This document shows positions 35,034 to 42,721 of a stretch of DNA of 64,000 nt, piece after piece. A program made the position numbers and the translations under genes. Position 1 is the stretch's first letter. Each line of letters opens with the position of its first letter. This stretch comes from Tumebacillus avium (lineage in GTDB: Bacteria > Bacillota > Bacilli > Tumebacillales > Tumebacillaceae): the NCBI RefSeq assembly GCF_002162355.1, contig NZ_CP021434.1:3158001-3222000 (forward strand). Reading direction: 5' to 3'. Under the pieces are notes generated by a model. That model did not search any database, had not been told where the DNA came from, and was given only the letters and a program-made list of their open reading frames with translations.

Positions 35034-35555
35034 ATGGAGTTTATCTCTTTGGCCGTCTTCATGTTGCTGAGCTTGCTTGTTTACTTGCTCTTCCAACGAT
35101 CTCATCACAACCTGCAAACAGAAATCGCAATGTTGCCTGATGAGATTGTCAAAGGAGGATTTCAGCACGGTGTGCTTGGTGTAAATCTGCACGTTGTGCT
35201 TCCGCTTCCGGAACATGTCAGACAGCGGCCGGCGATTATTATGCTCGCTTCGCCTTCCTGTTCGGCCTGTGAACAAGAGCTTCACGATTGGATTCGCGCC
35301 AACGCGCAAGAGCCAGTTCCGTTCATGTGCTTCTACGAACAAGAAGAGGTCGAAGTGGAGAAACTTCGCGATTTTCTGGAAGCATTTGAAGGACATGTCC
35401 CGATGCAGCCGTATCCAGCCGGTTTGAACAATCGGATCGGGGTGGACAGCACACCGTTCGTCATGCTGATTGATTCAAACGGGATTGTGCACCGCGTGCA
35501 ACGCCCGCTTCGTCTTTTGGTTAAGTATTACCGCAAGATGAAGGAACGGATTTGA
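35034..35555 (+). CDS. membrane-anchored thioredoxin-like protein (CSAC)
   Basis: A 173-aa protein with one N-terminal membrane helix (about residues 3-20) and a thioredoxin-like domain facing outward by charge distribution. The redox motif is SCSAC with cysteines 76 and 79. The cis-proline loop is STPFVMLID. It opens the accessory operon just before the MauE-like gene. ATG 35034 is preferred over 35028/35025 because AGGTG is then properly spaced. The probable role is oxidising or isomerising disulfides of the exported peptide encoded downstream. Confidence 0.75.
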   Translation: MEFISLAVFMLLSLLVYLLFQRSHHNLQTEIAMLPDEIVKGGFQHGVLGVNLHVVLPLPEHVRQRPAIIMLASPSCSACEQELHDWIRANAQEPVPFMCFYEQEEVEVEKLRDFLEAFEGHVPMQPYPAGLNNRIGVDSTPFVMLIDSNGIVHRVQRPLRLLVKYYRKMKERI

Positions 35556-35568
35556 AAGGGGCATGAAC

Positions 35569-36141
35569 ATGGATCAACTTGCCTTGTTGCTTCGATTGCT
35601 GCTTGCCTTCCTATTCTTTACGACCGCCTGGTCGAAACTGAAGAAGATGGGAGAGCACATCGGGATTGTGGAAGATTACAAGATACTGCCGAAACGGCTC
35701 GTCAAGCCATTTGCTAAAGGTGAAGTGTACTTTGAACTCAGCTTGAGCCTGCTGCTCATCGTCGGCATCTATCAAGATCTGACGGCGCTGGCGGCGGTGC
35801 TGTTGCTGCTCATCTACACAACGGCGATCACGGTGAATCTGCTGAGGGGTCGCAAGGAAATCAGCTGTGGATGCGGGGGAGCTGCCGGGAATCATCAATT
35901 ATCCGGATGGCTGGTCTTGCGAAACGCAGTTCTGATCGTACTGGCAATGATCGTGTATGCGGTGAATACGCCTCTTCTCAGCGCAGACGCCTTGTTAAGC
36001 GGATACAGCATTGCCGCAGTGCTCGGCCTTGAGATGTGGGTGCTGCTATTGGCGGCGGTGGCCGCGATGTTTGTGTGGACCATCGTGAATGAGATGCAGG
36101 CAATCTCAAATGAAATGCGCTCGTTCTGGGAAAGGGGATGA
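35569..36141 (+). CDS. MauE/DoxX-like membrane redox protein
   Basis: A 190-aa protein with four to five membrane helices. The N-terminal LLLAFLFFTTAWSKLKKMGE block, the GEVYFELSLSLLLIVG segment and a CGC pair (C100, C102, in ISCGCGG) match the MauE/methylamine-utilisation and DoxX-like redox membrane family. MauE with MauD is needed for correct disulfide formation in methylamine dehydrogenase small subunit. It probably passes oxidising equivalents to the thioredoxin-like neighbours. ATG 35569 has AAAGGGG 7 bases upstream. No other methylamine genes are present. Confidence 0.8.
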   Translation: MDQLALLLRLLLAFLFFTTAWSKLKKMGEHIGIVEDYKILPKRLVKPFAKGEVYFELSLSLLLIVGIYQDLTALAAVLLLLIYTTAITVNLLRGRKEISCGCGGAAGNHQLSGWLVLRNAVLIVLAMIVYAVNTPLLSADALLSGYSIAAVLGLEMWVLLLAAVAAMFVWTIVNEMQAISNEMRSFWERG

Positions 36142-36145
36142 TGCG

Positions 36146-36709
36146 ATGACGACATTTCTTGTAATTTCCAACATCGTTTTATGGGTTGTCGTGATTCTTC
36201 AATTCCTCTTGTTCTTTACCATGACGCGCTCCGTCTCGCAGTTCTTGAAACGATTTCAAATCAATGCGACGGACACTGCGCAAAACGCTGTACTGCTCCT
36301 TGGCAGCAGAGCGCCGTTATTCAGCGAACTTGATCATCGGGGAGAGATTGTGACACTGAACAAGAACGAGGGCAGGGCAACGTTGCTGTTGTTCACCCTT
36401 GATACTTGTAGCATCTGTCAGTCTATCATCGAAAAACTGCCGCAGCTATTCAAAGACAGCCCAGACCTGCGGGTGATCGTCGTCGCGCCGGAGGATCTTG
36501 GAGCGCCGGTCAAGCCGATACCGGACGGAGTTTCGATGATCCGCAGTCACTCGATCATGGAGAACTATAAAATTCAAAATGTTCCGTTTTTCGTGCTGAT
36601 CGACGCACAGGGTTATGTTGCAGATTTTGATCACATCGGAAACATCTCCGATCTGATCGAGGTCATGAAGTTTACTCCATTGAAAGGAGGTGATAAACAT
36701 GCTGGATAA
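36146..36709 (+). CDS. MauD-like thioredoxin-fold protein (CSIC)
   Basis: A 187-aa membrane-anchored redoxin. The N-terminal helix is SNIVLWVVVILQFLLFF, then GSRAPLFSELDHRGEIV, the redox site TCSIC (C88, C91) and cis-proline loop NVPFFVLID. The G-x-x-A-P and helix arrangement is that of MauD disulfide proteins. Its last 11 bases overlap the 58-aa cysteine-rich peptide gene, so the two are coupled. It probably catalyses disulfide bond formation or isomerisation in that peptide. Confidence 0.82.
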   Translation: MTTFLVISNIVLWVVVILQFLLFFTMTRSVSQFLKRFQINATDTAQNAVLLLGSRAPLFSELDHRGEIVTLNKNEGRATLLLFTLDTCSICQSIIEKLPQLFKDSPDLRVIVVAPEDLGAPVKPIPDGVSMIRSHSIMENYKIQNVPFFVLIDAQGYVADFDHIGNISDLIEVMKFTPLKGGDKHAG

Positions 36710-36875
36710 ATTGACCAAGATGATTGGCCTTTCTTCTCAATCTTCTGAAGTAGTAGCACCGGAAGGCGAACTGTACACGGAGTGCAAGAATGAAGGATGC
36801 TCCACCTACCGTCCGTACAAACTGTACAACTGCGACTCCACTTGGGGTTGCAAGTACTCGGGTTCCTGCTGCTAA
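36699..36875 (+). CDS. 58-aa precursor with a six-cysteine core (probable disulfide-rich peptide)
   Basis: A small peptide gene with a textbook ribosome site (AAAGGAGGTGA, 36683-36693). The leader (residues 1-28, MLDKLTKMIGLSS and an acidic VVAPEGELYTE) lacks a GG cleavage motif and a Sec signal. The C-terminal part has cysteines at 29, 34, 45, 51, 57 and 58 with many aromatic residues (YRPYKLYNC, STWGC). The neighbours are two MauD-like and one CSAC thioredoxin-like protein, a MauE-like protein and an ABC exporter. No radical-SAM, lanthionine or cyclodehydratase gene is present, so disulfide bonds are the likely modification. Bacteriocin, signal or toxin function is open. Confidence 0.72.
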   Translation: MLDKLTKMIGLSSQSSEVVAPEGELYTECKNEGCSTYRPYKLYNCDSTWGCKYSGSCC

Positions 36876-36884
36876 CACGAAAGA

Positions 36885-36915
36885 AGACTGCCGAGTCCGC
36901 TCGGCAGTCTTTTTC
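36885..36915 (+). terminator. terminator directly after the peptide gene
   Basis: Perfect 11-bp stem AGACTGCCGAG/CTCGGCAGTCT with TCCG loop, then T5. Read-through would feed the exporter gene; partial termination gives excess precursor, as is common in bacteriocin operons. Confidence 0.92.
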
Positions 36916-36932
36916 TAAAAAAGGTGATGAAG

Positions 36933-38714
36933 ATGAAAAATTCGGAGCTGCTCAAAGCTTTTCGATATGTATGGAAGAATCAGCGCATTTGGGTACTGTT
37001 TTCTGCACTGATCAGCTTATTTATGGGACTTATTCCGATCACCAATCTGTGGGTGGTCAAAGAATTGATCAATGAGGTTGCTGCTGTTTTAGGCGGTGCG
37101 AAGCAGGAGTATACGGCATCGTTCCTGCTGCTGCTCGCGCAATTTGCTTTGCTTTTCGTATCGTCTGCGGTGCTAAAAGGTCAAGAACTGCTCGACAAAC
37201 AAACGGAGATCAAGCTCGATCATGACCTCCAGCAGATGGTGATGCAAAAGACATCATCTGCCCCGCTGGCATTTTATGATGTGCCGGCTTTTCATGATAC
37301 GATCGAACGCGTCTATACCGGACATGGTATCCGTTTTATGCAGCCGGTGAAAAACATTTTCGAAATTGGCAGATATTTCACGACATTGCTGTCGTTTTTT
37401 GCTTTCCTGCTCAGTGTGCATTGGGGGCTGGTGTTGGTCTCGCTGGCCGGCTCGATTCCGGTATTGTTGGTGTTGGTGCGCTTTGGCAACCAGAGGTTCC
37501 ATCTGCGCTTTCATCAAACACCGCTGGCCCGCGAGGCCAGCTATTTAAAACATCTTCTCATCGATCGGCAAGCTGCAAAAGAGGTTCGCCTGTTTCAAAT
37601 GAAAGAGTTTCTGTTGCGAGGCTGGTCTGATAAATATAGAAAAAACTCGCAAGAGCTTCTGAAATTGACCCGGCGGGAGAAACTCGCCATGATCGGGATG
37701 GATGGGTTGACCGCACTGTTTTATGTGAGCGCAGCAGGGCTGATCATTTGGCTGGCCCGTACAACCAAGGTCACGATCGGTGACTTTGTCGCGCTCGGAC
37801 AAGCGGTGCAAGGAACGCAGGGTGCGATGAACGGAATCGTCACACATTTGGCCCGCATTCATGAGACACGGTTGTATATCCGCGAGTTTTTCCAGTTCAT
37901 CGAACTTGATCTCTCCGCTTATGAAATCAAGCGGGGGACAGCTCCTTTTCCAAGACCGTTGGAAACAGGAATCACTGTGGATAACTTGTCATTTTGCTAC
38001 CCGGGAAGTGAGCGGTATACGTTGCGGAACGTATCGTTTTCGATTTCGCCTGGCGAGCGGATCGCCATCGTTGGCGAGAACGGTTCCGGCAAAACAACGC
38101 TGGTCAAGTGTTTGATGGGGTTGTACCGCTTGTCAGAGGGGCAAATTCGATTTGACGGTCTGCCGCTGGAAGAGATCGGCGAGTCTGAGTTCTTCCGAAA
38201 TTTGACCGTTATTTTTCAGGACTTTATGCACTACGACTTTACGGTGCGGGAGAATATCTCGATTGGACAACTGGAAGCGGCTGCAGATCTGGAGCGGGTG
38301 AAACGGGCAGCCCAAAAAAGCGGCGCGGATCGCTTTGTGCAACGAATGGCAGATGGTTATGACACTTATTTGGGCCGCAGTTTCCGCGACGGGGAGGATC
38401 TGTCGGGAGGACAATGGCAAAAAGTCGCTTTGGCGCGCGCATTGTTCTCTGACGGTCAGGTGATCATTTTGGACGAACCGACGGCAGCACTCGATCCTCG
38501 AGCGGAAATGGAAGTGTTCCAGAAATTTGATCAACTGACGCAAAACAGCACAGCTGTGTTCATCTCCCACCGCATGGCGGCTGCCAGAATGGCGGACCGA
38601 ATTTTGGTCATGAAAGATGGAGCACTGTTGGAATCGGGCTCGCATGAGGAATTGATGGCCCTTGGCGGGGAGTATCAGCGGATGTACGACATGCAGGCAA
38701 AATGGTATGTTTGA
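36933..38714 (+). CDS. ABC transporter, fused permease and ATPase (peptide exporter)
   Basis: A 593-aa half-transporter with six membrane helices (about residues 15-325) and an ATPase domain. Walker A GENGSGKTT is at about 381-389, signature LSGGQ at about 489, Walker B VIILDEP at about 509 and the H-loop SHRM follows. It lacks an N-terminal C39 peptidase domain, so precursor cleavage must use another protease or none. Its position after the cysteine-rich peptide makes export of that peptide the best guess. ATG 36933 has AGGTGA upstream. Confidence 0.85.
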   Translation: MKNSELLKAFRYVWKNQRIWVLFSALISLFMGLIPITNLWVVKELINEVAAVLGGAKQEYTASFLLLLAQFALLFVSSAVLKGQELLDKQTEIKLDHDLQQMVMQKTSSAPLAFYDVPAFHDTIERVYTGHGIRFMQPVKNIFEIGRYFTTLLSFFAFLLSVHWGLVLVSLAGSIPVLLVLVRFGNQRFHLRFHQTPLAREASYLKHLLIDRQAAKEVRLFQMKEFLLRGWSDKYRKNSQELLKLTRREKLAMIGMDGLTALFYVSAAGLIIWLARTTKVTIGDFVALGQAVQGTQGAMNGIVTHLARIHETRLYIREFFQFIELDLSAYEIKRGTAPFPRPLETGITVDNLSFCYPGSERYTLRNVSFSISPGERIAIVGENGSGKTTLVKCLMGLYRLSEGQIRFDGLPLEEIGESEFFRNLTVIFQDFMHYDFTVRENISIGQLEAAADLERVKRAAQKSGADRFVQRMADGYDTYLGRSFRDGEDLSGGQWQKVALARALFSDGQVIILDEPTAALDPRAEMEVFQKFDQLTQNSTAVFISHRMAAARMADRILVMKDGALLESGSHEELMALGGEYQRMYDMQAKWYV

Positions 38715-38735
38715 TGAAACGGGAGGGGATCGTAC

Positions 38736-39284
38736 TTGGAAAAAGCGCTGATGCTTTCCACGTATGGGCTTGGGATTGCGGCAATTGTGCAATTTGTGCT
38801 GTATTTCGTGCTGGCCAAGCAGATTGGGGGCTTTTTGCAAAACGTTCGCAAGGCGGCGCCGACCGCAGAGAAGCGCGGGCTGGCTGTGGGTTCACAAGCG
38901 CCTGGATTTCGGGAACTGGATCATCTTGGACGTGAAGTTTCACTGCAAGCGGGACAAGCAACGATGCTGCTCTTCACATTGCCGCATTGTGAAGTCTGCA
39001 AGGAAATCACTCCTCATCTTGCGGAGGCGCGGGAACGGATACCAAATGCGCGCTGGATCGTGATCACATCTGATGAGGGGGACGCTGAAAAAGCTGCTCT
39101 GCTGCCGCCGGACATTTCACTGATTGCTTCGGGAGAAGTACGACAAGCCTACGCGGTCAAGTATGTGCCCGCTTTGGTGATGATCAGCGAGAACAGGCAA
39201 GTCATCGTCAAAGTGCGTGTGAATTCTTTTGAGGATATGATCAAGCGACTGGAGATGCACGGACCTCAGATTAAATCACGATAA
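38736..39284 (+). CDS. second MauD-like thioredoxin-fold protein (CEVC)
   Basis: A 182-aa protein with an N-terminal helix (LGIAAIVQFVLYFVLA), the G-S-Q-A-P-G-F block, redox motif CEVC (C85, C88) and cis-proline loop YVPALVMIS. It is a paralogue of the CSIC protein 2.5 kb upstream. TTG 38736 is the start, with GGGAGGGG 7 bases before it. The operon ends with a terminator. It may act as an isomerase or reductase partner of the first protein. Confidence 0.82.
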   Translation: MEKALMLSTYGLGIAAIVQFVLYFVLAKQIGGFLQNVRKAAPTAEKRGLAVGSQAPGFRELDHLGREVSLQAGQATMLLFTLPHCEVCKEITPHLAEARERIPNARWIVITSDEGDAEKAALLPPDISLIASGEVRQAYAVKYVPALVMISENRQVIVKVRVNSFEDMIKRLEMHGPQIKSR

Positions 39285-39303
39285 GATTCAGATATCATAA
39301 AAA

Positions 39304-39328
39304 ATACTCTCCGCGGAGAGTGTTTTTT
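39304..39328. terminator. terminator after the peptide operon
   Basis: Self-complementary ACTCTCCGCGGAGAGT followed by GTTTTTTATTT. It sits between convergent genes. Confidence 0.75.
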
Positions 39329-40037
39329 ATTTAAACTCTACCACAGAAATATGGTGCAGATGTGGGTTCGGCTGTTTGGCGGTAGGGCGGGGGAAGATCA
39401 GGAGCAGGTCGAACGCAGTTCCGGCTTGGTAGTGCAGGATGTCCTGGGTGGTCTGCTTATCTTCATAATAAGAGATCTGCCGTGGCCGACCGAGCACCGA
39501 TTGGACGTCCTCGTAGCGAAGGATCTGCAGCGCCGGGCGGTAAGAGCGCACGTCAAACACTTGACCGTCTTCATCAAACCCGAAAGCAAACCCTATCGTC
39601 TCATATGTAGCATAACGGCCTTCGCCTGCCGTATCCACACGATTGGCCGGGCCCAAATCCTGCTCGACCTCGCTGATCTTGGTCACTCCGGCTGTATAGG
39701 GACTGTCCGGCACGTGGCCAAGCTGCGCGGACGCCAGGATTTGTTGTATCAACTGGCTTGGCTCGGTGACCTGCTTCGTTTCCCGGGCGGTCGGTGGCGC
39801 TGCCTGCTGCGGGTCGTCACGCAACTGGGGGAGCGCAAACAACATCGCGCCCACAGCGGCCGTTGCGGCAAAGGAGAGGATGGCCAGCCGCCCAACCCGC
39901 TTTTGCCGGCGCTTGGGCTGCTCTTGCTCCCACTGGGTGATGCGCTGATGGAGCCCCTCCCAGATCGCTTGCCTGTCTTCACGGCTGAGCTCTTGCCGGG
40001 AAAGCTCTGACCAGTTGGGCTCGTGATCCGATTTCAT
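39327..40037 (-). CDS. DUF4309 domain protein, probable anti-sigma partner
   Basis: A 236-aa protein with a cytosolic N-terminus (residues 1-45), one membrane helix (about 47-67) and an extracytoplasmic domain. The C-terminal part (SPYTAGVTKISEVEQDLGPANRVDTAGEGRYATY, then VQSVLGRPRQISYYEDKQTTQDILHY) matches DUF4309. It overlaps the ECF sigma gene by ATGA, the usual position of an anti-sigma factor. No zinc-binding HxxxCxxC is visible, so it would be a non-ZAS type. Confidence 0.75.
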   Translation of the reverse strand: MKSDHEPNWSELSRQELSREDRQAIWEGLHQRITQWEQEQPKRRQKRVGRLAILSFAATAAVGAMLFALPQLRDDPQQAAPPTARETKQVTEPSQLIQQILASAQLGHVPDSPYTAGVTKISEVEQDLGPANRVDTAGEGRYATYETIGFAFGFDEDGQVFDVRSYRPALQILRYEDVQSVLGRPRQISYYEDKQTTQDILHYQAGTAFDLLLIFPRPTAKQPNPHLHHISVVEFK

Positions 40038-40537
40038 GATTCATCATCTCCTTCCGTCAGTTCACGCAGTTTGTGCAGCGCCCGGTGCAGCGTGGTGCGG
40101 ACTTTACCTTCCGTCCAGCCCAGCACTTCCGCCGTCTCGGCCACCGACAGCTCCTGCACGTGGCGGAGGATGATCACTTGCCGGTAGGATTCCTTCAGCA
40201 GCGCCAGGCTCTCTTCAAGCACCATTCGTTCCTCCACCCCGGCCAGCGGGTGAATGTCTTCCTGTCTCGTAAACCACTGGGTCAGGACGCGCAGCCGGGT
40301 CTTCTTTTTACGAAGCAGATCGTACATATAATTGCGCGCGATGGTGAGCAGCCACGTTTTGTAACTGGAGTCATGACGAAAGCTGTCCCAGCGCTGAAAG
40401 GCCCGGAAAAACACTTCCTGCACCACATCTTTTGCTTCTGCGTGGTCCTGCAGGGTATACCGGGCATAGCGGTAGATTTCATCGGCATATAAGGCAAACA
40501 GCCCTTCAATCGCTTCTTGTTTTGACGGTTCGCTCAT
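40034..40537 (-). CDS. ECF-family RNA polymerase sigma factor
   Basis: A 167-aa extracytoplasmic-function sigma factor. Region 2 has YRYARYTLQDHAEAKDVVQEVFFRAFQRWDSF and YKTWLLTIARNYMYDLLRKKK. Region 4 has LKESYRQVIILRHVQELSVAETAEVLGWTEGKVRTTLHRALHKL. It is in an operon with a membrane partner protein, and its own promoter fits the ECF pattern, so autoregulation is likely. Confidence 0.92.
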   Translation of the reverse strand: MSEPSKQEAIEGLFALYADEIYRYARYTLQDHAEAKDVVQEVFFRAFQRWDSFRHDSSYKTWLLTIARNYMYDLLRKKKTRLRVLTQWFTRQEDIHPLAGVEERMVLEESLALLKESYRQVIILRHVQELSVAETAEVLGWTEGKVRTTLHRALHKLRELTEGDDES

Positions 40538-40572
40538 GCGGGCTCCTCTTTGTTAGAATGGTCTCCTCGAAG

Positions 40573-40600
40573 TAGACGTTTTGGCATGCTGATTGTTACA
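40573..40600 (-). promoter_or_regulatory. ECF-type promoter of the sigma factor operon
   Basis: On the minus strand TGTAAC and CGTCTA are separated by 16 bases (40579-40594), the sigma-X/W/V-type pattern. Autoregulation by the downstream sigma factor is the natural reading. Confidence 0.75.
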
Positions 40601-40663
40601 GTAAAAAAAACGTTCCTTCAATAAATATACATCAAGTATACCGCTCCAGATTCAGCCAACGCA

Positions 40664-40690
40664 AAGAGCCCGCCCTGTTACAGGCTGGCT
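40664..40690 (-). terminator. weak terminator overlapping the APH-like gene end
   Basis: On the minus strand AGCC-GCCTG and CAGG-GGGCT form an imperfect stem around TAA, followed by CTTT. It includes the stop codon region. Confidence 0.4.
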
Positions 40691-41532
40691 GTTTTTCGCA
40701 AATTCTCAAGCCCGGCTTGCACGTGCCGGTCGCTGCCTGTATCCAGTCCGTATAAGATGCTGTGAAAAGAAAGCCGCCCGCTATAAAATCCGCTCACCCG
40801 CTGCCAAAACTTCTCATCCTGCGGCAACTTGTAGTGAGCCAGCACCTCCTGAGTGAACGTTGCGCCATATTCCACATAAAGCCCCACAAAATCATACGCC
40901 GGGTCGCCGATCCGCAAATCACCAAAATCGATCACGCCGGTCAGCCTCCCGGAGCAGGCTAGCAGGTGATCCGCACTGAGATCGCCATGCAAAAGCCGCG
41001 GCGTGTACGCAAAGTTTTCCGGATCTTGCAAAAAATCGCGAAACAGTTCCCGCGTCCAGTCCTGCTCCACGCCATTCAACAAAGGAAACGCCTTCGCTTC
41101 AATCTCCCGGTAAAAAGCGGCCCAGTGCTCTTTTGCAATCATTGGCAATTGAATAGTAGGTTCATGTATATGTAAAGTCGTCAAAAAGCTCCCAAGCGTT
41201 ACAGCCAATTCCATTTTTTCTGCAGACGTCATGTTCGAAAAAACTTCTGCTGTCAACTGCGAGCCGGGAATCTGCCGGTAGCCCGCGTAAGTCACATCTT
41301 CATCCGCCTCCGAACGGTACAAAAACTCCGGGATCCCCACCCCGAGTTTTCCTGCGAGCTCCGGCAGCACCTGCTCTTCCTGCCAAAGTTCGCGCTTGCC
41401 CTGCTCGGTGCGCGGAAAACGAAACACCAGCCGCTCGCCGACGATCCACACCTGATTGGCCCAGCCGTGCGCCACAGCCCGCGCCCCTTCCGGCCGCAAT
41501 TGCGGATGCTTGCGATAGACGCTCTCGATCAT
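40678..41532 (-). CDS. aminoglycoside phosphotransferase (APH)-family kinase
   Basis: A 284-aa kinase-fold protein. The catalytic loop is LLHGDLSADHLL and the metal-binding segment is GVIDFGDLRIGDPAYD, the signature of APH/choline kinase-like enzymes. The N-lobe carries LVFRFPRTEQGKRELWQEEQVLP, and IPGSQL follows. APH(2'')-like proteins are the closest comparison by pattern, but resistance cannot be claimed; many family members phosphorylate other small molecules. It is monocistronic and divergent from the SASP gene upstream. Confidence 0.85.
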   Translation of the reverse strand: MIESVYRKHPQLRPEGARAVAHGWANQVWIVGERLVFRFPRTEQGKRELWQEEQVLPELAGKLGVGIPEFLYRSEADEDVTYAGYRQIPGSQLTAEVFSNMTSAEKMELAVTLGSFLTTLHIHEPTIQLPMIAKEHWAAFYREIEAKAFPLLNGVEQDWTRELFRDFLQDPENFAYTPRLLHGDLSADHLLACSGRLTGVIDFGDLRIGDPAYDFVGLYVEYGATFTQEVLAHYKLPQDEKFWQRVSGFYSGRLSFHSILYGLDTGSDRHVQAGLENLRKTASL

Positions 41533-41652
41533 CAGCTCTCACCCCTTTTCTCCATTTTGCATAAAAAGGGCAAACCTGCACACTCTATTTCTTGGGTCTT
41601 TGCCGGAGACGCACAGCTTTTCCATCCCTAGATAACATTTCCAGCACAATAG

Positions 41653-41683
41653 GTGTATTCAATTCGCCACAGGTGGCATTCTA
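41653..41683 (+). promoter_or_regulatory. sigma-G-type promoter of SASP gene 1
   Basis: TGTATT (41653-41658) and CATTCTA (41677-41683) with 18 bases between. The 15-mer containing this -10 also occurs before spoIVB. Confidence 0.7.
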
Positions 41684-41714
41684 TAGACACACTCAACGAG
41701 GAGGTGAGACACAC

Positions 41715-41915
41715 ATGGCGAACAACAACAACTCGAACCAAATCCTGGTGAACGGTGCAGCTCGCGCCCTCGACCAAATGAAGTACGAAATCGCTTCCGA
41801 GTTCGGCGTAAACCTGGGCGGTGAAACTCCTTCCCGTCTGAATGGTTCCGTCGGCGGCGAGATCACCAAGCGTCTGGTTGCTTTTGCAGAACAGGCGATG
41901 GCTGGTCGTCAGTAA
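41715..41915 (+). CDS. alpha/beta-type small acid-soluble spore protein 1
   Basis: A 66-aa DNA-coating protein of the spore core. It has an Asn-rich N-terminus, the GPR cleavage region [10 protein letters not shown] and the conserved C-terminal [20 protein letters not shown]. SASPs protect DNA from UV and chemicals and are degraded at germination. It is first of three near-identical copies. GAGGTGAG lies upstream of the ATG. Confidence 0.97.
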   Translation: MANNNNSNQILVNGAARALDQMKYEIASEFGVNLGGETPSRLNGSVGGEITKRLVAFAEQAMAGRQ

Positions 41916-41940
41916 TGCCAACTGAATATTCCCTGTAAGC

Positions 41941-41976
41941 GAAAGGAGACTTCCCGCGAGGGGGGTCTCCTTTCCT
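41941..41976 (+). terminator. terminator after SASP gene 1
   Basis: AAAGGAGAC pairs with GTCTCCTTT across a 14-base loop; the T-tract is short. Confidence 0.6.
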
Positions 41977-42024
41977 CTCCACATTCCGAGGCTTTCCGGA
42001 ACTAAAAAATTCCAGAAAAAAGGG

Positions 42025-42055
42025 TGTATGGAGAAGGGGCCAACCAACCATAATA
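42025..42055 (+). promoter_or_regulatory. sigma-G promoter of SASP gene 2
   Basis: TGTATG (42025-42030) and CATAATA (42049-42055), spacer 18, are close to the sigma-G consensus. Confidence 0.75.
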
Positions 42056-42085
42056 AGACCAATCCCATCAAGGAGGTGACCTACA

Positions 42086-42286
42086 GTGGCAAACAACAAC
42101 AATCGTAATCAAAAGCTGGTACAAGGTGCAGAACGCGCTCTGGATCAAATGAAGTACGAAATTGCTTCTGAGTTTGGTGTCAACCTGGGTGGTGAAACCC
42201 CGTCCCGTCTGAACGGGTCGGTAGGCGGCGAGATCACGAAGCGCCTCGTAGCATTTGCAGAACAAGCCATGTCCGGCCGTCAATAA
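42086..42286 (+). CDS. alpha/beta-type small acid-soluble spore protein 2
   Basis: A 66-aa SASP starting with GTG 42086 behind AAGGAGGTGA. It differs from copy 1 mainly in the N-terminal third ([13 protein letters not shown]), with an unchanged cleavage segment [10 protein letters not shown] and C-terminal DNA-binding helix. It has its own sigma-G-type promoter, so each copy is transcribed separately. Confidence 0.97.
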   Translation: MANNNNRNQKLVQGAERALDQMKYEIASEFGVNLGGETPSRLNGSVGGEITKRLVAFAEQAMSGRQ

Positions 42287-42327
42287 TAAAAACGGTTGGT
42301 ACAGCGGCAAACTGGTAAGAAGTTGAT

Positions 42328-42357
42328 GGTATAAGCTTCACGGAACAGGACAAAATA
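42328..42357 (+). promoter_or_regulatory. sigma-G-like promoter of SASP gene 3
   Basis: GGTATA (42328-42333) and CAAAATA (42351-42357), spacer 17, a weaker match than copies 1 and 2. Confidence 0.5.
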
Positions 42358-42388
42358 AACGCACATCAAATACAGGAGGTGCCTTACA

Positions 42389-42592
42389 ATGGCAAACAAC
42401 AACAACTCGAATCAAATCCTGGTGAACGGCGCGTCTCGCGCTCTGGATCAAATGAAGTACGAAATCGCTTCCGAGTTCGGTGTTAACCTCGGCGGTGAAA
42501 CTCCGTCCCGTCTGAACGGTTCCGTCGGCGGCGAAATCACCAAGCGTCTGGTAGCATTCGCAGAGCAAGCTCTGAGCGGCCAACAACGCTAA
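42389..42592 (+). CDS. alpha/beta-type small acid-soluble spore protein 3
   Basis: A 67-aa SASP, almost identical to copy 1 ([15 protein letters not shown]) with a variant C-terminus ALSGQQR. AGGAGGTG precedes the ATG. It ends the three-gene tandem and is followed by a strong terminator. Confidence 0.97.
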   Translation: MANNNNSNQILVNGASRALDQMKYEIASEFGVNLGGETPSRLNGSVGGEITKRLVAFAEQALSGQQR

Positions 42593-42628
42593 GCACACGC
42601 AACACGCAAAACTAAATAGCTGATAGCA

Positions 42629-42657
42629 GAGCCTCCTCACTTGAGGAGGCTCTTTTC
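42629..42657 (+). terminator. terminator after SASP gene 3
   Basis: Perfect 10-bp stem GAGCCTCCTC/GAGGAGGCTC with ACTT loop and TTTT. Confidence 0.88.
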
Positions 42658-42721
42658 GTTCCTTGACAGCTTGCCTGCCCCGTTGAGAAAATAGAAGTCT
42701 GAACAGGGAGGTTGCGCAGGA

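Noticed and set aside
35034..39284. Methylamine utilisation operon
   Set aside because: Only MauE/MauD-like proteins are present; no mauA, mauB or other mau genes, so the proteins were read as peptide-maturation factors.
40678..41532. Aminoglycoside resistance gene
   Set aside because: The kinase signature is clear, but family members act on many substrates and no resistance context is visible.
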